Source: Paenibacillus polymyxa (lineage in GTDB: Bacteria > Bacillota > Bacilli > Paenibacillales > Paenibacillaceae). From it: a DNA stretch of 64,000 nt. The translations under genes and the position numbers were made by a program. Shown here in pieces: positions 51,807-61,327 of this stretch. The DNA is taken from the NCBI RefSeq assembly GCF_015710975.1, contig NZ_CP049783.1:4197501-4261500 (forward strand), written 5' to 3'. Positions within the stretch are counted from its first letter, which is position 1, and each line of letters starts with the position of its first letter. The notes beneath the pieces were generated by a model. That model made no database searches. It was given only the letters and a program-made list of their open reading frames with translations, and was not told the DNA's origin.

Positions 51807-52676
51807 ATGAAACCGTATCGCGTACCTCAATTAGCAAGGAAATATGTGGAATACGACATGATTCAACAACATACGGAAATGCCGGCTTTTCCTGACAGCC
51901 GTACCCGTTTGCTGTTTGAGTTTTTGAATCGGAATGCGCAAGGGCTGCATGCCAGTGAGGATGAACTGTACGCTTTGGTTACATCACTTGTGCAGATGGG
52001 ACTGGATACGCATGATATGATTGATACTTTATCCGGTATACGAAGTCCGGAAGAGATGCGTTCCAGACAGCTGAAAGTGTTAGCCGGTGACTACTTCAGC
52101 AGCCGTTTTTATCAGCTACTTGCACTGGCAGGCCGAATCGAGGCCATTTCGAAGCTGAGTGATGCTGTATGTGAAGTGAACGCAGGGAAAATGAGCTTAT
52201 ACTGGGAGATGAAGCATTTTCGATTGAATACCGCTCAGTATTTATCTCAGATGGTTTGCTTCAAACAGGAGCTTTTTTTATCATTGACTTCACTTATTGC
52301 AGAACAGGATCAGGAAGTCTGGAAGCAGCTTCTTAATGAATTCGCTCTCTGTGACACGCTGGTGGAGGAATGGGAGAAACGGGCAGAACCAGACAAGTCC
52401 CGTTTCGGATATATCTTCTGGCATATTTACGGTAACGGAGACCAGCATGAGCAGGCACTGCTTTCAGAGGGTGGTACTGAAACAGCAGTTTGGCGTAAGC
52501 TTGTGCTGAAATACAAAGCCGAGGATGCGATACTGGACAAGCTTCGCACGGCTGCTACACACATCCGGCAGACCCTGTCAGATGAACAAAACACGGGGAT
52601 TGAGGAATTTGAATGCATGCTTGAGCCTTTCCTGAAGCTGCTAAACAGTTCGCACCCGGTTGTGAGGGAAGGTTAG
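51807..52676 (+). CDS. hepS: Heptaprenyl diphosphate synthase component I
   Basis: HepS is the small, non-catalytic subunit that pairs with HepT to set the C35 chain length for menaquinone. It has 289 residues. LAGDYFSSRFYQLLALAGRI (near residue 92) is the family signature; the rest is helical and poorly conserved, as usual. The ATG at 51807 is chosen because GGAGG lies just before it; an ATG at 51789 would contain that site. It opens the hepS-menG-prenyltransferase-ubiX-mqnA-hepT group. Confidence 0.92.
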   Translation: MKPYRVPQLARKYVEYDMIQQHTEMPAFPDSRTRLLFEFLNRNAQGLHASEDELYALVTSLVQMGLDTHDMIDTLSGIRSPEEMRSRQLKVLAGDYFSSRFYQLLALAGRIEAISKLSDAVCEVNAGKMSLYWEMKHFRLNTAQYLSQMVCFKQELFLSLTSLIAEQDQEVWKQLLNEFALCDTLVEEWEKRAEPDKSRFGYIFWHIYGNGDQHEQALLSEGGTETAVWRKLVLKYKAEDAILDKLRTAATHIRQTLSDEQNTGIEEFECMLEPFLKLLNSSHPVVREG

Positions 52677-52685
52677 GTGAACGTC

Positions 52686-53414
52686 ATGGGATCAAGCGAC
52701 ACCAAGCCGAAAGAGCAATTCGTTCATGGCGTGTTTGAAAGTATAGCCGGTAAATACGATTTGATGAACGATATACTGAGCTTTCGTAGACATAAGGCTT
52801 GGCGGAAATTTACAATGAAAAAAATGAACATGCATCACGGCGATACGGCAATCGACCTTTGTTGTGGGACATGTGACTGGACGCTTGCGATGGCGCGTGC
52901 AAGTGAAAGTGGTCACATCGTAGGATTGGATTTTAGCCAGAACATGCTAAATGTTGGCGAGCGCAAGATTACATCAGAATCCCGCGAAAAGCAAATCAAG
53001 CTTGTACGAGGCAACGCGATGGATCTACCTTTTGAAGACAATTCATTTGATTATGCGACGATTGGTTTCGGTCTTCGCAACGTACCTGATTTGCGCCGCG
53101 TGTTGCAGGAAATGCAACGTGTCGTCAAGCCTGGTGGGCAGGTCGTATGTTTGGAGTTGTCCAAACCTACTTGGCAGCCGTTCAAGGGAATTTACTACGC
53201 ATATTTTCAACACATCTTGCCCATGCTCGGCAAATTGTTCGCCAAACGTTATGAGCAGTACAAATGGCTCCCTGATTCGTTGGCGCTTTTTCCAGGAAGG
53301 GATGAACTGGCTGACATCTTTCGTGAAGTCGGATTGAAGGATGTTCAGGCTCATTCTCTCACCGGAGGCATTGCGGCATTGCATATTGGAATCAAGGAGA
53401 GTCAGCATGTTTAA
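52686..53414 (+). CDS. menG: Demethylmenaquinone methyltransferase
   Basis: MenG (UbiE family) methylates demethylmenaquinone with S-adenosylmethionine, the last step of menaquinone synthesis. It has 242 residues. FESIAGKYDLMNDILSFRRHKAWR is the family start, DLCCGTCDWTLAMA the SAM loop (normally CCGTGDW or similar) and FEDNSFDYATIGFGLRNV the later signature. ATG 52686 with AGGTGA is preferred over GTG 52677. The gene overlaps the next one by eight bases. Confidence 0.95.
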   Translation: MGSSDTKPKEQFVHGVFESIAGKYDLMNDILSFRRHKAWRKFTMKKMNMHHGDTAIDLCCGTCDWTLAMARASESGHIVGLDFSQNMLNVGERKITSESREKQIKLVRGNAMDLPFEDNSFDYATIGFGLRNVPDLRRVLQEMQRVVKPGGQVVCLELSKPTWQPFKGIYYAYFQHILPMLGKLFAKRYEQYKWLPDSLALFPGRDELADIFREVGLKDVQAHSLTGGIAALHIGIKESQHV

Positions 53415-54278
53415 GAAAATTGCTATTTTTTTGGAAATGATTAAAATTGAACATACTTTATTTGCGCTCCCATTTGCATTTATGGGGCTGTATTGGGGTC
53501 AGTTGTCGTGACGGACAACCTTCCCTCATGGCCGCAGATCGGTTGGATCTTGCTGGCTATGGTTGGCGCACGTAGCGCAGCCTTCGGCTTCAATCGTATG
53601 ATTGACCGTGTGATTGACGGGAAAAATCCGCGTACAGCAGGACGCGCTATTCCGGCAGGGCTGCTCAAATCGAGCGAAGTGGTGATTTTCATCATCGTTA
53701 GCTTGTTGTTGTTATTTTGGGCCTCATTCAAGTTAAGTCCGCTGGCGTTCAAGCTGTTCCCGCTGGCCTTTTTTATGCTTGTTTTTTACTCTTACACCAA
53801 GCGTTTTACTTGGCTGTGCCACTTTGTGCTCGGTTTGACCATTGGTTTGGCGCCGCTAGGCGCGTGGGTTGCAGTGACGGGACAAATGGATTTAACTGCT
53901 ATCGTACTTTATCTCACGATTGCATTTTGGACCGCTGGATTTGATGTTATTTATGCTTGTCAGGATATTGATTTTGACCAGAGCGAAGGGGTTTATTCTA
54001 TTCCTGCCCGTTTTGGTGTAGCAGGTGCTCTGAACATCGCCCGTGTGTTCCATGTCATTACGGCGATCGGATTTATTGTGCTGTTCTTTATCGCAGATTT
54101 AAGCTGGTGGTATCTGGCGGGCATGATTATTTCATACATTATTTTATTTTATGAGCACTATATCGTATCTCCAAAAGATTTGAGTCGTTTGCAGACAGCA
54201 TTCTTTACTATGAACGGTGTACTTAGCATTGTCGTATTTGCTTTTACACTGATTGATTTGGTGGTGCGTCAATACTAA
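53407..54278 (+). CDS. UbiA-family prenyltransferase (menaquinone pathway), with apparent frameshift
   Basis: This membrane prenyltransferase joins the prenyl chain to the aromatic ring. ATG at 53407 gives MFKKIAIFLEMIKIEHTLFALPFAFMG and then stops early. At a G4 run (53484-53487) one added G restores FMGAVLGSVVVTDNLPSWP and the main frame to 54278. The DxxxD-type motif NRMIDRVIDGKNPRT and the second YACQDIDFDQSEG are intact. About 290 residues and eight or nine membrane spans are expected. With mqnA next door, it probably acts in the futalosine route (MqnP role) rather than as MenA. One base is missing. Confidence 0.87.
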
Positions 54279-54937
54279 TGAATAATCAGGTGAGCAACCA
54301 TCAAGGCAAACGAATCGTTATTGGCATTACAGGTGCGAGCGGAAGCATTTATGGTGTACGACTAGTAGAGACACTGCTGGACTTGCAGTATACAGTTCAC
54401 CTGATTGTTTCTAATGCTGGCTGGCGGGTATTGAAAGAGGAGCTGGGCTGGAATGTGACCGACCGGGAAGGAGCTTTGAATGAACAATTCGGAGGCCGTC
54501 CCGGTTCTCTTGTATACCATCCGTTCACAGATATTGGAGCTTCAATAGCGAGTGGCTCTTATTTAGTAGATGCCATGATTATCATGCCCTGCTCGATGGG
54601 GACGTTGTCAGCGGTAGCGCACGGTTCGTCTGATAATCTCATGGCACGTGCAGCAGATGTGATGATGAAGGAAGGTCGTCCGCTAATCCTTGTGCCTCGT
54701 GAGACACCGCTACATGCTATTCATTTGGAAAATATGCTTAAGCTTGCGAGACTCGGCGTCAAAATGATTCCGGCCATGCCAGCTTTTTATTTTCATCCAA
54801 AGACGCTGGATGATATTGTACTGTTCCTCGTAGGCAAAGTATTAGACAGCTTGCGTATAGAACATCAACTGTTTACGAGATGGGGGGATTCCGATGCCGA
54901 TACCGGACACCAAGACAATCACAATCGGAAAAATTAA
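54278..54937 (+). CDS. ubiX: Flavin prenyltransferase UbiX
   Basis: UbiX makes prenylated FMN, the cofactor of UbiD-type decarboxylases. It has 219 residues. IGITGASGSIYGVRLVETL is the FMN-binding start; IIMPCSMGTLSAVAHGSSDNLMARAADVMMKEGRPLILVPRETPLH carries the Ser and the Arg-Glu residues of the active site. It shares one base with the prenyltransferase gene and overlaps mqnA by 44 bases. In futalosine-pathway bacteria UbiX and UbiD homologues remove the carboxylate from the prenylated ring; the ubiD partner is not in this window. Confidence 0.95.
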   Translation: MNNQVSNHQGKRIVIGITGASGSIYGVRLVETLLDLQYTVHLIVSNAGWRVLKEELGWNVTDREGALNEQFGGRPGSLVYHPFTDIGASIASGSYLVDAMIIMPCSMGTLSAVAHGSSDNLMARAADVMMKEGRPLILVPRETPLHAIHLENMLKLARLGVKMIPAMPAFYFHPKTLDDIVLFLVGKVLDSLRIEHQLFTRWGDSDADTGHQDNHNRKN

Positions 54938-55760
54938 ATATACAAACGCTTGGCCTATTTTTCATTACTTTAATCCTTCAAAGCTTCTCCATTCGGCGGA
55001 GATGGTCTCCAAAGTTCCGGCTGAATTGAATCGAGGCATGCTGAATGGGAGTTTGGATATGAGTGCGATGTCCTCCTTTGCGTATGCATCAGGTGCTGAG
55101 GAAATGCTGCTGTTGCCCGATTTATCCGTTAGTGCAGACGGTCCAGTCCAATCCATTTTATTATTTTCACGCAAGCCGCTAAATGAAATCATTAACGGAA
55201 CCATTGCACTGACGAATACTTCAGCCACATCGGTGAACTTGTTGAAAATTTTGATGCAAAAGGCATGGGAAGGCCAGCCTACTTACTTTGACTGTGAACC
55301 AGATCTTGATTTGATGCTGGAACAGGCAGATGCAGGGTTGCTGATTGGAGATCACGCGATCAAGGCATCCTGGCGGAGTGAGGGCCTGTATGTAACCGAC
55401 CTCGGAGAAGAGTGGAAACGCTGGACTGGCTATAGTATGACCTTTGCTGTATGGGCAGTTCGACGTGCTGTTGCTGCTCAGAATCCCGCTGCGGTGGCTG
55501 AAATTGCGAGTGCGTTCCGCGTAAGCAAGCAGCGTAGTCTGTCTGACCTGACACCTGTTATTTCTGAAGCTTGCAAGGAAATTGGAGGTTCAGAAGATTA
55601 TTGGGAGCGCTACTTTACGAATCTGTGTTATGATTTTGGAGAGAAGCAACAACAAGGTTTAGAGCTTTATTTTAAGTATGCATATGAACTGGGGCTGCTT
55701 GACCGACGAGTGAAGCCGCTTCTCTGGAGTGACAATACGCTGACACGGGTGAAAGAATGA
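54894..55760 (+). CDS. mqnA: Chorismate dehydratase MqnA
   Basis: MqnA converts chorismate to 3-enolpyruvylbenzoate, the entry step of the futalosine menaquinone route. It has 288 residues. KIKYTNAWPIFHYF, MSAMSSFAYASGAEEMLLLPDLSVSADGPVQSILLFSRKP and LLIGDHAIKA are family segments of this periplasmic-binding-type fold. The start overlaps ubiX by 44 bases and its stop overlaps hepT by four, so the three are coupled. It shows that this organism makes menaquinone by the alternative route. Confidence 0.93.
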   Translation: MPIPDTKTITIGKIKYTNAWPIFHYFNPSKLLHSAEMVSKVPAELNRGMLNGSLDMSAMSSFAYASGAEEMLLLPDLSVSADGPVQSILLFSRKPLNEIINGTIALTNTSATSVNLLKILMQKAWEGQPTYFDCEPDLDLMLEQADAGLLIGDHAIKASWRSEGLYVTDLGEEWKRWTGYSMTFAVWAVRRAVAAQNPAAVAEIASAFRVSKQRSLSDLTPVISEACKEIGGSEDYWERYFTNLCYDFGEKQQQGLELYFKYAYELGLLDRRVKPLLWSDNTLTRVKE

Positions 55761-56731
55761 AACGATTGGATTTGTTCGGTTTATTAAAAAAGGATATGAA
55801 CTTCATAGAAGAAGAGCTGTACCGCAGCATTGACAGTAGGGAGCCGTTGATTAATGATACGTCGCTTCATCTACTTAAAGCAGGGGGCAAGCGTTTGCGT
55901 CCCGTGTTTGTATTGCTGGGAGGCAAGTTTGGAGAATATGATCTGGACAAGCTCAAGCGCATAGCGGTACCTCTGGAACTGATTCATTCTGCCTCTCTCG
56001 TTCACGATGATGTGATTGACGATGCGGAAATGAGACGCGGCCAACCCACCGTGAAGTCCAAATGGGACAATCGGGTGGCTATGTACACCGGAGACTACAT
56101 ATATGCACGCGCACTATCTATTGCTGCTGGGCTGCCGAATCCTGATATTCACCGAGTGCTGTCTAAGGCGTTGGTGCAGATGTCGATTGGTGAAATGGAG
56201 CAAATACGTGATTTTTTTAATGTGGATCAGAGTGTACGCAATTACTTGCTTCGCATACGGCGCAAAACAGCATTGTTGATTGCGGTCAGCTGCCAGTTGG
56301 GAGCTATGGCTGCAGGAGCACGGGAAAGAGTCAACTCACTGTTGTACAGCTACGGCTATAACGTAGGTATGGCTTTTCAAATTCAGGATGATTTGCTTGA
56401 TCTGTGTGGAACAGAAAAAAAGATCGGCAAGCCGCCAGGCAGTGATATGAGACAGGGCAATATTACACTTCCGGTCATTTATGCGCTTGAACAACCCGAA
56501 CTGCGAGATGATCTGCTGGCTGAAATTCGGCGAATTCAGGATGGGGACGGGCAAGGAGACGCCCGTAAAGCGGTGGATATGATCAAAAAAAGTGAAGGAA
56601 TCACTAAAGCTGAAATTCTCGCCGACCGATATATTAATAAAGCGCTGAATGCGCTGGACTTACTACCAGATGTCAAAACAAAAAAGACGCTGCGCGATAT
56701 TGCTCATTTTGTAACACGCCGCTCCTACTAA
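55757..56731 (+). CDS. hepT: Heptaprenyl diphosphate synthase component II
   Basis: HepT is the catalytic subunit of the C35 prenyl diphosphate synthase. It has 324 residues. The first Asp-rich motif is LVHDDVIDDAEMRRG near residue 82; the second is FQIQDDLLDLCG near 211. GGKRLRPVFVLLGG near 45 binds pyrophosphate. The ATG overlaps the mqnA stop. It closes the menaquinone group. Confidence 0.95.
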   Translation: MKRLDLFGLLKKDMNFIEEELYRSIDSREPLINDTSLHLLKAGGKRLRPVFVLLGGKFGEYDLDKLKRIAVPLELIHSASLVHDDVIDDAEMRRGQPTVKSKWDNRVAMYTGDYIYARALSIAAGLPNPDIHRVLSKALVQMSIGEMEQIRDFFNVDQSVRNYLLRIRRKTALLIAVSCQLGAMAAGARERVNSLLYSYGYNVGMAFQIQDDLLDLCGTEKKIGKPPGSDMRQGNITLPVIYALEQPELRDDLLAEIRRIQDGDGQGDARKAVDMIKKSEGITKAEILADRYINKALNALDLLPDVKTKKTLRDIAHFVTRRSY

Positions 56732-56841
56732 AGTTGTATTTTAGGTTTGCTGTGACAAAATACTTTAACCGTTTCCAATCTTTCTGTTACAATACAGATT
56801 AGTACTGTATAAATACATTAGATTGGATTGGGAGTGAGCCG

Positions 56842-57285
56842 ATGGATCGTACGTTTTTGATGGTTAAACCGGATGGTGTACAACGCGGACTGATTGGACG
56901 TATTGTCAGTCGTTTGGAAGACAAGGGCTTCAAAATGGCGGCTGGCAAGCTTGTGCAGGTATCTAGAGAACAAGCAGAGCGGCATTATGCGGAGCATGTG
57001 GGCAAGCCTTTTTTTGAAGAGCTTGTAGGCTTTATCACATCAGGACCTGTATTTGCCATGGTTTGGGAAGGGGATAACATTGTTACGCTTTCCCGCTTGC
57101 TGATTGGTAAAACACAAGTAACAGAGGCTCTTCCGGGCACCATTCGTGGAGACTTTGCTGCACATACACCGTTTAACCTCATTCATGGTTCAGATTCACC
57201 GGAGAGCGCAGAGCGCGAGATTGCAAATTTTTTCACACCGGAAGAATTGGTTCGGTATGAAAAAACTGTAGCGACCTGGGTGTAA
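56842..57285 (+). CDS. ndk: Nucleoside diphosphate kinase
   Basis: Ndk equalises nucleoside triphosphate pools by phosphate transfer through a histidine. It has 147 residues. [16 protein letters not shown] opens it; the catalytic His lies in [16 protein letters not shown] near residue 115, and GTIRGDFA precedes it. GGGAGTGAG precedes the ATG. Position between hepT and cheR is the B. subtilis order. Confidence 0.97.
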   Translation: MDRTFLMVKPDGVQRGLIGRIVSRLEDKGFKMAAGKLVQVSREQAERHYAEHVGKPFFEELVGFITSGPVFAMVWEGDNIVTLSRLLIGKTQVTEALPGTIRGDFAAHTPFNLIHGSDSPESAEREIANFFTPEELVRYEKTVATWV

Positions 57286-57315
57286 GTTTAATTACGTATG
57301 AAGAAGGATGGTAGC

Positions 57316-58116
57316 ATGACAGATCTGGAACTGGGTCAGACGGACCCCGATTACACAGCGTTTATCCGCAAAATCAAGGACAGCACAGGTATTGATCTTG
57401 CACAATACAAAGAAGCACAGATGAAAAGGCGGTTAACGACGCTTCGCAACAAAAACGGGTTTCCCAGTTTTGTTTCTTTTTATGATGCCATGATGAAGGA
57501 AAAACCTCTATTCTATGAATTCTTGGATCGTATGACGATCAATGTTTCCGAGTTTTGGCGAAATCCCAATCGGTGGGAAGTGCTACGGGATATCATTTTG
57601 CCACAGCTGCTTGTGGGAAAGCAGAAGCTTAAGCTGTGGAGTGCGGCCTGCTCGACTGGTGAAGAGCCCTATAGCTTGGCTATGGTTCTCGACGGTAAAG
57701 GAATTTTAGGGAATTGCTCTATTACAGCTTCCGACATTGATGATGGTGCATTGGCTAAAGCCAAGGAAGGTAAATATTTGGAGCGTTCGCTCAAGGATGT
57801 GCCTGAGCAGGTAGCTAGCAAATATTTTAAACCAGATGGTGCCATGTATCGGATTGATGACCGTCTAAAACAGGCTGTGAAATTTCAAAAGCAAAACTTG
57901 CTGCTGGATCGGTTTGAGGATGGGTATGATCTCATTATCTGTCGAAATGTGATGATTTATTTTACAGAAGAGGCCAAACATGCGTTGTATCAAAAGTTTG
58001 CTGCCAGCCTTCGTCCCGGCGGTGTTTTATTTGTCGGCAGTACCGAGCAAATCTTTTCTCCTAACCAATATGGGCTGGAATCGACTGAAACCTTTTTTTA
58101 TCGCAAAAAAGCATAA
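57316..58116 (+). CDS. cheR: Chemotaxis protein methyltransferase CheR
   Basis: CheR methylates glutamates of chemoreceptors. It has 266 residues. The N-terminal helical domain includes YKEAQMKRRLTTLRNKNGF; the SAM-binding domain has LKLWSAACSTGEEPYSLAM near residue 110, SDIDDGALAKAKEG and DLIICRNVMIYF. The ATG at 57316 is chosen for its AAGGATGG site; an ATG at 57298 lacks one. A terminator follows before aroC. Confidence 0.96.
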   Translation: MTDLELGQTDPDYTAFIRKIKDSTGIDLAQYKEAQMKRRLTTLRNKNGFPSFVSFYDAMMKEKPLFYEFLDRMTINVSEFWRNPNRWEVLRDIILPQLLVGKQKLKLWSAACSTGEEPYSLAMVLDGKGILGNCSITASDIDDGALAKAKEGKYLERSLKDVPEQVASKYFKPDGAMYRIDDRLKQAVKFQKQNLLLDRFEDGYDLIICRNVMIYFTEEAKHALYQKFAASLRPGGVLFVGSTEQIFSPNQYGLESTETFFYRKKA

Positions 58117-58192
58117 GCCTGTACATATCATCCATCGTTTCGTAGGAACTTATTTCTATTCTTAAGTAATGGATGGCTGGCTTATCAACAGT

Positions 58193-58232
58193 GCACGTCC
58201 TTTAGCTCTTCTGGCTGAGGGACGTGTTTTTT
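58193..58232 (+). terminator. Terminator after cheR
   Basis: CACGTCC pairs with GGGACGTG, with a loop containing a short inner stem, followed by T6. Confidence 0.8.
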
Positions 58233-58259
58233 GTTTATCTGCCTCAGACGTGGCTTTTC

Positions 58260-58288
58260 TTGTCAAAGAAAGGTGCGTATACTATAAT
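58260..58288 (+). promoter_or_regulatory. Sigma-A promoter for aroC-aroB-aroH
   Basis: TTGTCA (58260-58265), exactly 17 bases and TATAAT (58283-58288), 59 bases before aroC. Confidence 0.75.
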
Positions 58289-58347
58289 GAAGCACAGTTA
58301 AAGATTTTAGCGATGCACAGTTTAACAGTTTAAAGGGGGAACGCGTC

Positions 58348-59517
58348 ATGAGTTTACGTTATTTAACCGCGGGGGAAACGCATGGTCCCCAGCTAACTGC
58401 CATTGTAGAGGGTATGCCGAGTAATTTAAAATTGGATTTTGAGGAATTGAATTTTCAGTTGCACCGTCGTCAGAAAGGATATGGACGGGGGCGGCGTATG
58501 CAGATTGAAAAAGATACGGCGAAGATTGCTGGTGGCGTACGTCACGGATATACCACAGGTGCACCAATTGCACTAGTTGTGGAAAATAACGATTGGAAGC
58601 ACTGGCAGAATATTATGAATATTGAGCCTATTGAAGGCAGTGATGAAGAAAAGCGTCGGGTTCATCGGCCGCGTCCGGGTCATGCGGATTTGAATGGCGG
58701 AATGAAATACAACCTGAAGGATCTTCGTAACGTGTTGGAACGCTCCAGTGCACGGGAAACAGCAATTCGTGTGGCATGTGGCGGGTTGGCTCGTCAATTG
58801 CTGGCTGAGTTCGGGATCAAGGTGGCAGGTCAGGTCATCCGCATTGGTGAAATCGAAGCTCCTTATCGCGATTTGCCGATTGATGAACTGATTGCCGTAA
58901 CAGAAGCTTCTTCGGTAAGAGTAACCGATCCAGAAACGGAGAAGAAAATGGAAGCCTACATTGACCTGATCAAGCAAGAAGGTGACTCCGTCGGTGGTGT
59001 AGTGGAATGTATCGTGGAAGGTGTTCCGATTGGTCTGGGCAGTCATGTACAGTATGATCGGAAGTTGGATGCACGTATCGCACAAGGCGTCATGTCGATC
59101 AATGCATTTAAAGGTGTGGAAATCGGCATTGGGTTTGAAGCAGGAGAATTGCGCGGTTCACAGGTGCATGACGAGATTTTATATGATGAGGAACGTGGAT
59201 ATCACCGTCGTACGAATCGTTTGGGTGGTTTTGAGGGTGGCATGACCAACGGAATGCCAGTGGTGGTTCGTGGTGTTATGAAGCCAATTCCCACACTTTA
59301 TAAGCCGCTGCAAAGCGTTGACATTGATACGAAAGAAGCGTTCACTGCACAGGTTGAGCGTTCGGATGCATGTGCGGTACCAGCGGCAAGCGTAGTCATG
59401 GAGCATGTGGTAGCTTGGGAGATAGCCAAAGCTTTACTAGAGAAATTCGGCGGGGATTCAATTGAAGAAATCCGTGCGAATATTGCATCCTATGAACAAC
59501 AACTGGAGCAATACTAA
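58348..59517 (+). CDS. aroC: Chorismate synthase
   Basis: The enzyme makes chorismate from EPSP with reduced FMN. It has 389 residues. [16 protein letters not shown] opens it, GRGRRMQIE and [17 protein letters not shown] follow, and [16 protein letters not shown] is the family signature. [25 protein letters not shown] is the late conserved segment. AAAGGGGG precedes the ATG. In B. subtilis the gene is named aroF. aroB begins one base after its stop. Confidence 0.97.
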   Translation: MSLRYLTAGETHGPQLTAIVEGMPSNLKLDFEELNFQLHRRQKGYGRGRRMQIEKDTAKIAGGVRHGYTTGAPIALVVENNDWKHWQNIMNIEPIEGSDEEKRRVHRPRPGHADLNGGMKYNLKDLRNVLERSSARETAIRVACGGLARQLLAEFGIKVAGQVIRIGEIEAPYRDLPIDELIAVTEASSVRVTDPETEKKMEAYIDLIKQEGDSVGGVVECIVEGVPIGLGSHVQYDRKLDARIAQGVMSINAFKGVEIGIGFEAGELRGSQVHDEILYDEERGYHRRTNRLGGFEGGMTNGMPVVVRGVMKPIPTLYKPLQSVDIDTKEAFTAQVERSDACAVPAASVVMEHVVAWEIAKALLEKFGGDSIEEIRANIASYEQQLEQY

Positions 59518-59518
59518 G

Positions 59519-60613
59519 ATGAGTACGCTGACGGTACAGCTTGGCGAACGTTCTTATCCTATTCTTATCGGACGTGGGTTGTTGCATCAAGCCGGAGAGT
59601 CGTTGAAGGAACGAGGAATTGCACAAAAAAGCCCATTATTGATTGTTTCAGACGAAAATGTAGCGGGATTCTACTTGGCAACAGTGGAAAGCAATCTTCA
59701 AGAGGCGGGATACAGAACGGTATCATTTGTCGTTAAGCCAGGTGAAACATCCAAGTCGCTTGCTGTATTTGAGCAGGTCATAACAGCAGCCATTGAGGGC
59801 GGTTTGGATCGCAATTCAGCTGTTATCGCTCTTGGTGGTGGTGTGGTGGGTGATTTGGCTGGATTTGTGGCGGCATCTTATATGAGAGGCATCAAGTTCG
59901 TACAGGTTCCAACTACTATCCTTGCCCATGACAGCAGCGTGGGTGGTAAGGTCGGCATCAATCATCCTTTGGCGAAAAATATGATAGGAGCCTTTCACCA
60001 ACCGGAACTCGTACTGTATGACGTAGATACGTTGTCAACATTACCTTCTCGCGAGGTATCTGCGGGGCTTGCTGAAATGATCAAGCATGGCTTGATCTGG
60101 GATGCTGATTTTGCTCAGTGGTGCCGTGAACATTCGACGGATTTGCTCGGACTGGATGCGACGGCACTGGAGTACGGGCTGGAGAAGGGATGCTCCATTA
60201 AAGCCGAAGTTGTATCACGCGATGAACGAGAAAATGATTTGCGCGCTATTTTAAACTTAGGCCATACGATTGGGCATGCGATTGAAGCGATTGCGGGGTA
60301 TGGTGAGTTTTTACACGGGGAAGCCATTTCTATTGGTATGGTTGGCTCGGCACTACTGGGTGTGAAGCTGGGGGCAGATCCTTCTTTGGTAAACGAAACG
60401 AAGGAAATGCTGTCATCGCTGCGCTTACCGACTTCTCTTCCGTCACATCTCGATACAGATCGATTGCTCGAAGCGATGATGCATGACAAAAAATTCAAAG
60501 AAGGCAGCATTACTTTCGTTGTCCCACGCAGTATTGGGCGTGTGGAGGTTGTGAAGGATATTTCCGTCTCTTACATCCGGGAAGTCATTGAACAGTTAAA
60601 AGAGGAGGCGTAA
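59519..60613 (+). CDS. aroB: 3-dehydroquinate synthase
   Basis: AroB cyclises DAHP to 3-dehydroquinate. It has 364 residues. NAD-binding GGGVVGDLAGFVAASYMRGI lies near residue 105; zinc ligands appear in LAEMIKHGL, NLGHTIGHAIEA and GEFLHGEAISIGM. The ATG at 59519 is chosen because MSTLTVQLGERSYPI matches the family start; 19 upstream codons overlap aroC without a ribosome-binding site. It is coupled to aroC and aroH. Confidence 0.97.
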   Translation: MSTLTVQLGERSYPILIGRGLLHQAGESLKERGIAQKSPLLIVSDENVAGFYLATVESNLQEAGYRTVSFVVKPGETSKSLAVFEQVITAAIEGGLDRNSAVIALGGGVVGDLAGFVAASYMRGIKFVQVPTTILAHDSSVGGKVGINHPLAKNMIGAFHQPELVLYDVDTLSTLPSREVSAGLAEMIKHGLIWDADFAQWCREHSTDLLGLDATALEYGLEKGCSIKAEVVSRDERENDLRAILNLGHTIGHAIEAIAGYGEFLHGEAISIGMVGSALLGVKLGADPSLVNETKEMLSSLRLPTSLPSHLDTDRLLEAMMHDKKFKEGSITFVVPRSIGRVEVVKDISVSYIREVIEQLKEEA

Positions 60614-60615
60614 CG

Positions 60616-60990
60616 ATGTACAATCGTGGAATTCGTGGCGCGACGACCGTGACGAATAATGAAGCAAACGAAATTTTGGAAGCAACAAGCCAACTACTGG
60701 AGGAAATTGTATCCTACAATGAAATTCAGCCAGAGGATATTAGTAATGTATGGATAACGGTGACCCATGACCTGGATGCTGCCTTTCCAGCCATGGCCAT
60801 CCGTCAGCTTGACGGCTGGGACATGGTTCCGCTCATGTGTGCATTAGAAATTCCTGTGGCTGGTAGCTTGCCCAAGTGCATCCGTTTGATGGTACAGGTG
60901 AATACCGATAAATCTCAGCGTGAAATGAAACATGTATATTTGAACGGAGCACAGATGCTAAGACCGGATCTGGCTTCCCAAGGGAAATAA
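60616..60990 (+). CDS. aroH: Chorismate mutase (monofunctional, AroH class)
   Basis: AroH rearranges chorismate to prephenate, the branch to phenylalanine and tyrosine. It has 124 residues. RGIRGATTVTNNEANEILEATSQLL contains the active-site Arg near residue 7; SNVWITVTHDLDAAFPAMA and CALEIPVAGSLPKCIRLMVQVNTD hold the Cys and Arg residues of the trimer active site. It starts three bases after aroB. The trp leader follows. Confidence 0.96.
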   Translation: MYNRGIRGATTVTNNEANEILEATSQLLEEIVSYNEIQPEDISNVWITVTHDLDAAFPAMAIRQLDGWDMVPLMCALEIPVAGSLPKCIRLMVQVNTDKSQREMKHVYLNGAQMLRPDLASQGK

Positions 60991-61013
60991 TCGTCCATTT
61001 TTTAAGTTGATGG

Positions 61014-61043
61014 TTGCCAAAGTAACATTCCATGAGATATAGT
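61014..61043 (+). promoter_or_regulatory. Candidate trp operon promoter
   Basis: TTGCCA (61014-61019), an 18-base spacer and TATAGT (61038-61043). The predicted start near 61050 coincides with the first TAG triplet of the TRAP site. Confidence 0.55.
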
Positions 61044-61048
61044 GTGTG

Positions 61049-61111
61049 TAGCAGAGTTGAGTAGAGTAGAGTTAGCCAGAGCAGAGTTGAGATGAGAAGA
61101 GTGTAGTCTAG
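61049..61111 (+). promoter_or_regulatory. TRAP-binding site: 13 GAG/TAG triplets
   Basis: Triplets begin at 61049, 54, 59, 64, 69, 73, 79, 84, 89, 94, 99, 104 and 109 (TAG, four GAG, TAG, five GAG, two TAG). Spacers are two bases except one of one base (61072) and one of three (61076-61078). This matches the (G/U)AG repeat code bound by the 11-subunit TRAP ring; there are two more triplets than subunits. GTAGAG inside the repeats can pair with CTCTAC in the terminator, so TRAP binding would block an antiterminator. Confidence 0.93.
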
Positions 61112-61298
61112 CCAATTCCATATGAGATTACAGAGACCAGCGGTAGCGGGTAAGCTTTTGTCCATGAAGAGACCTTCTTCTATAGAGAAGCTTATTTGGG
61201 GTAACCTGCGCGGTTATGCAAAAGGGATAAGTGTATGCTTTTCTATTTGCTGTGATCATTTTACATATGGAGCATTCTTATAATTTCAATAACTGACA

Positions 61299-61327
61299 GC
61301 CTCTACCTTACGGGTAGAGGCTTTTTT
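61299..61327 (+). terminator. trp operon attenuator terminator
   Basis: GCCTCTACC pairs with GGTAGAGGC around TTACG, followed by T6. It lies 47 bases before trpE and about 190 bases after the TRAP site. The stretch between them (61112-61298) holds small hairpins but no gene. Confidence 0.92.

Noticed and set aside
61041..61111. Short tandem repeat (microsatellite-like GAG/TAG tract)
   Set aside because: The triplet spacing and position before trpE, with mtrB present, identify it as a TRAP-binding site.
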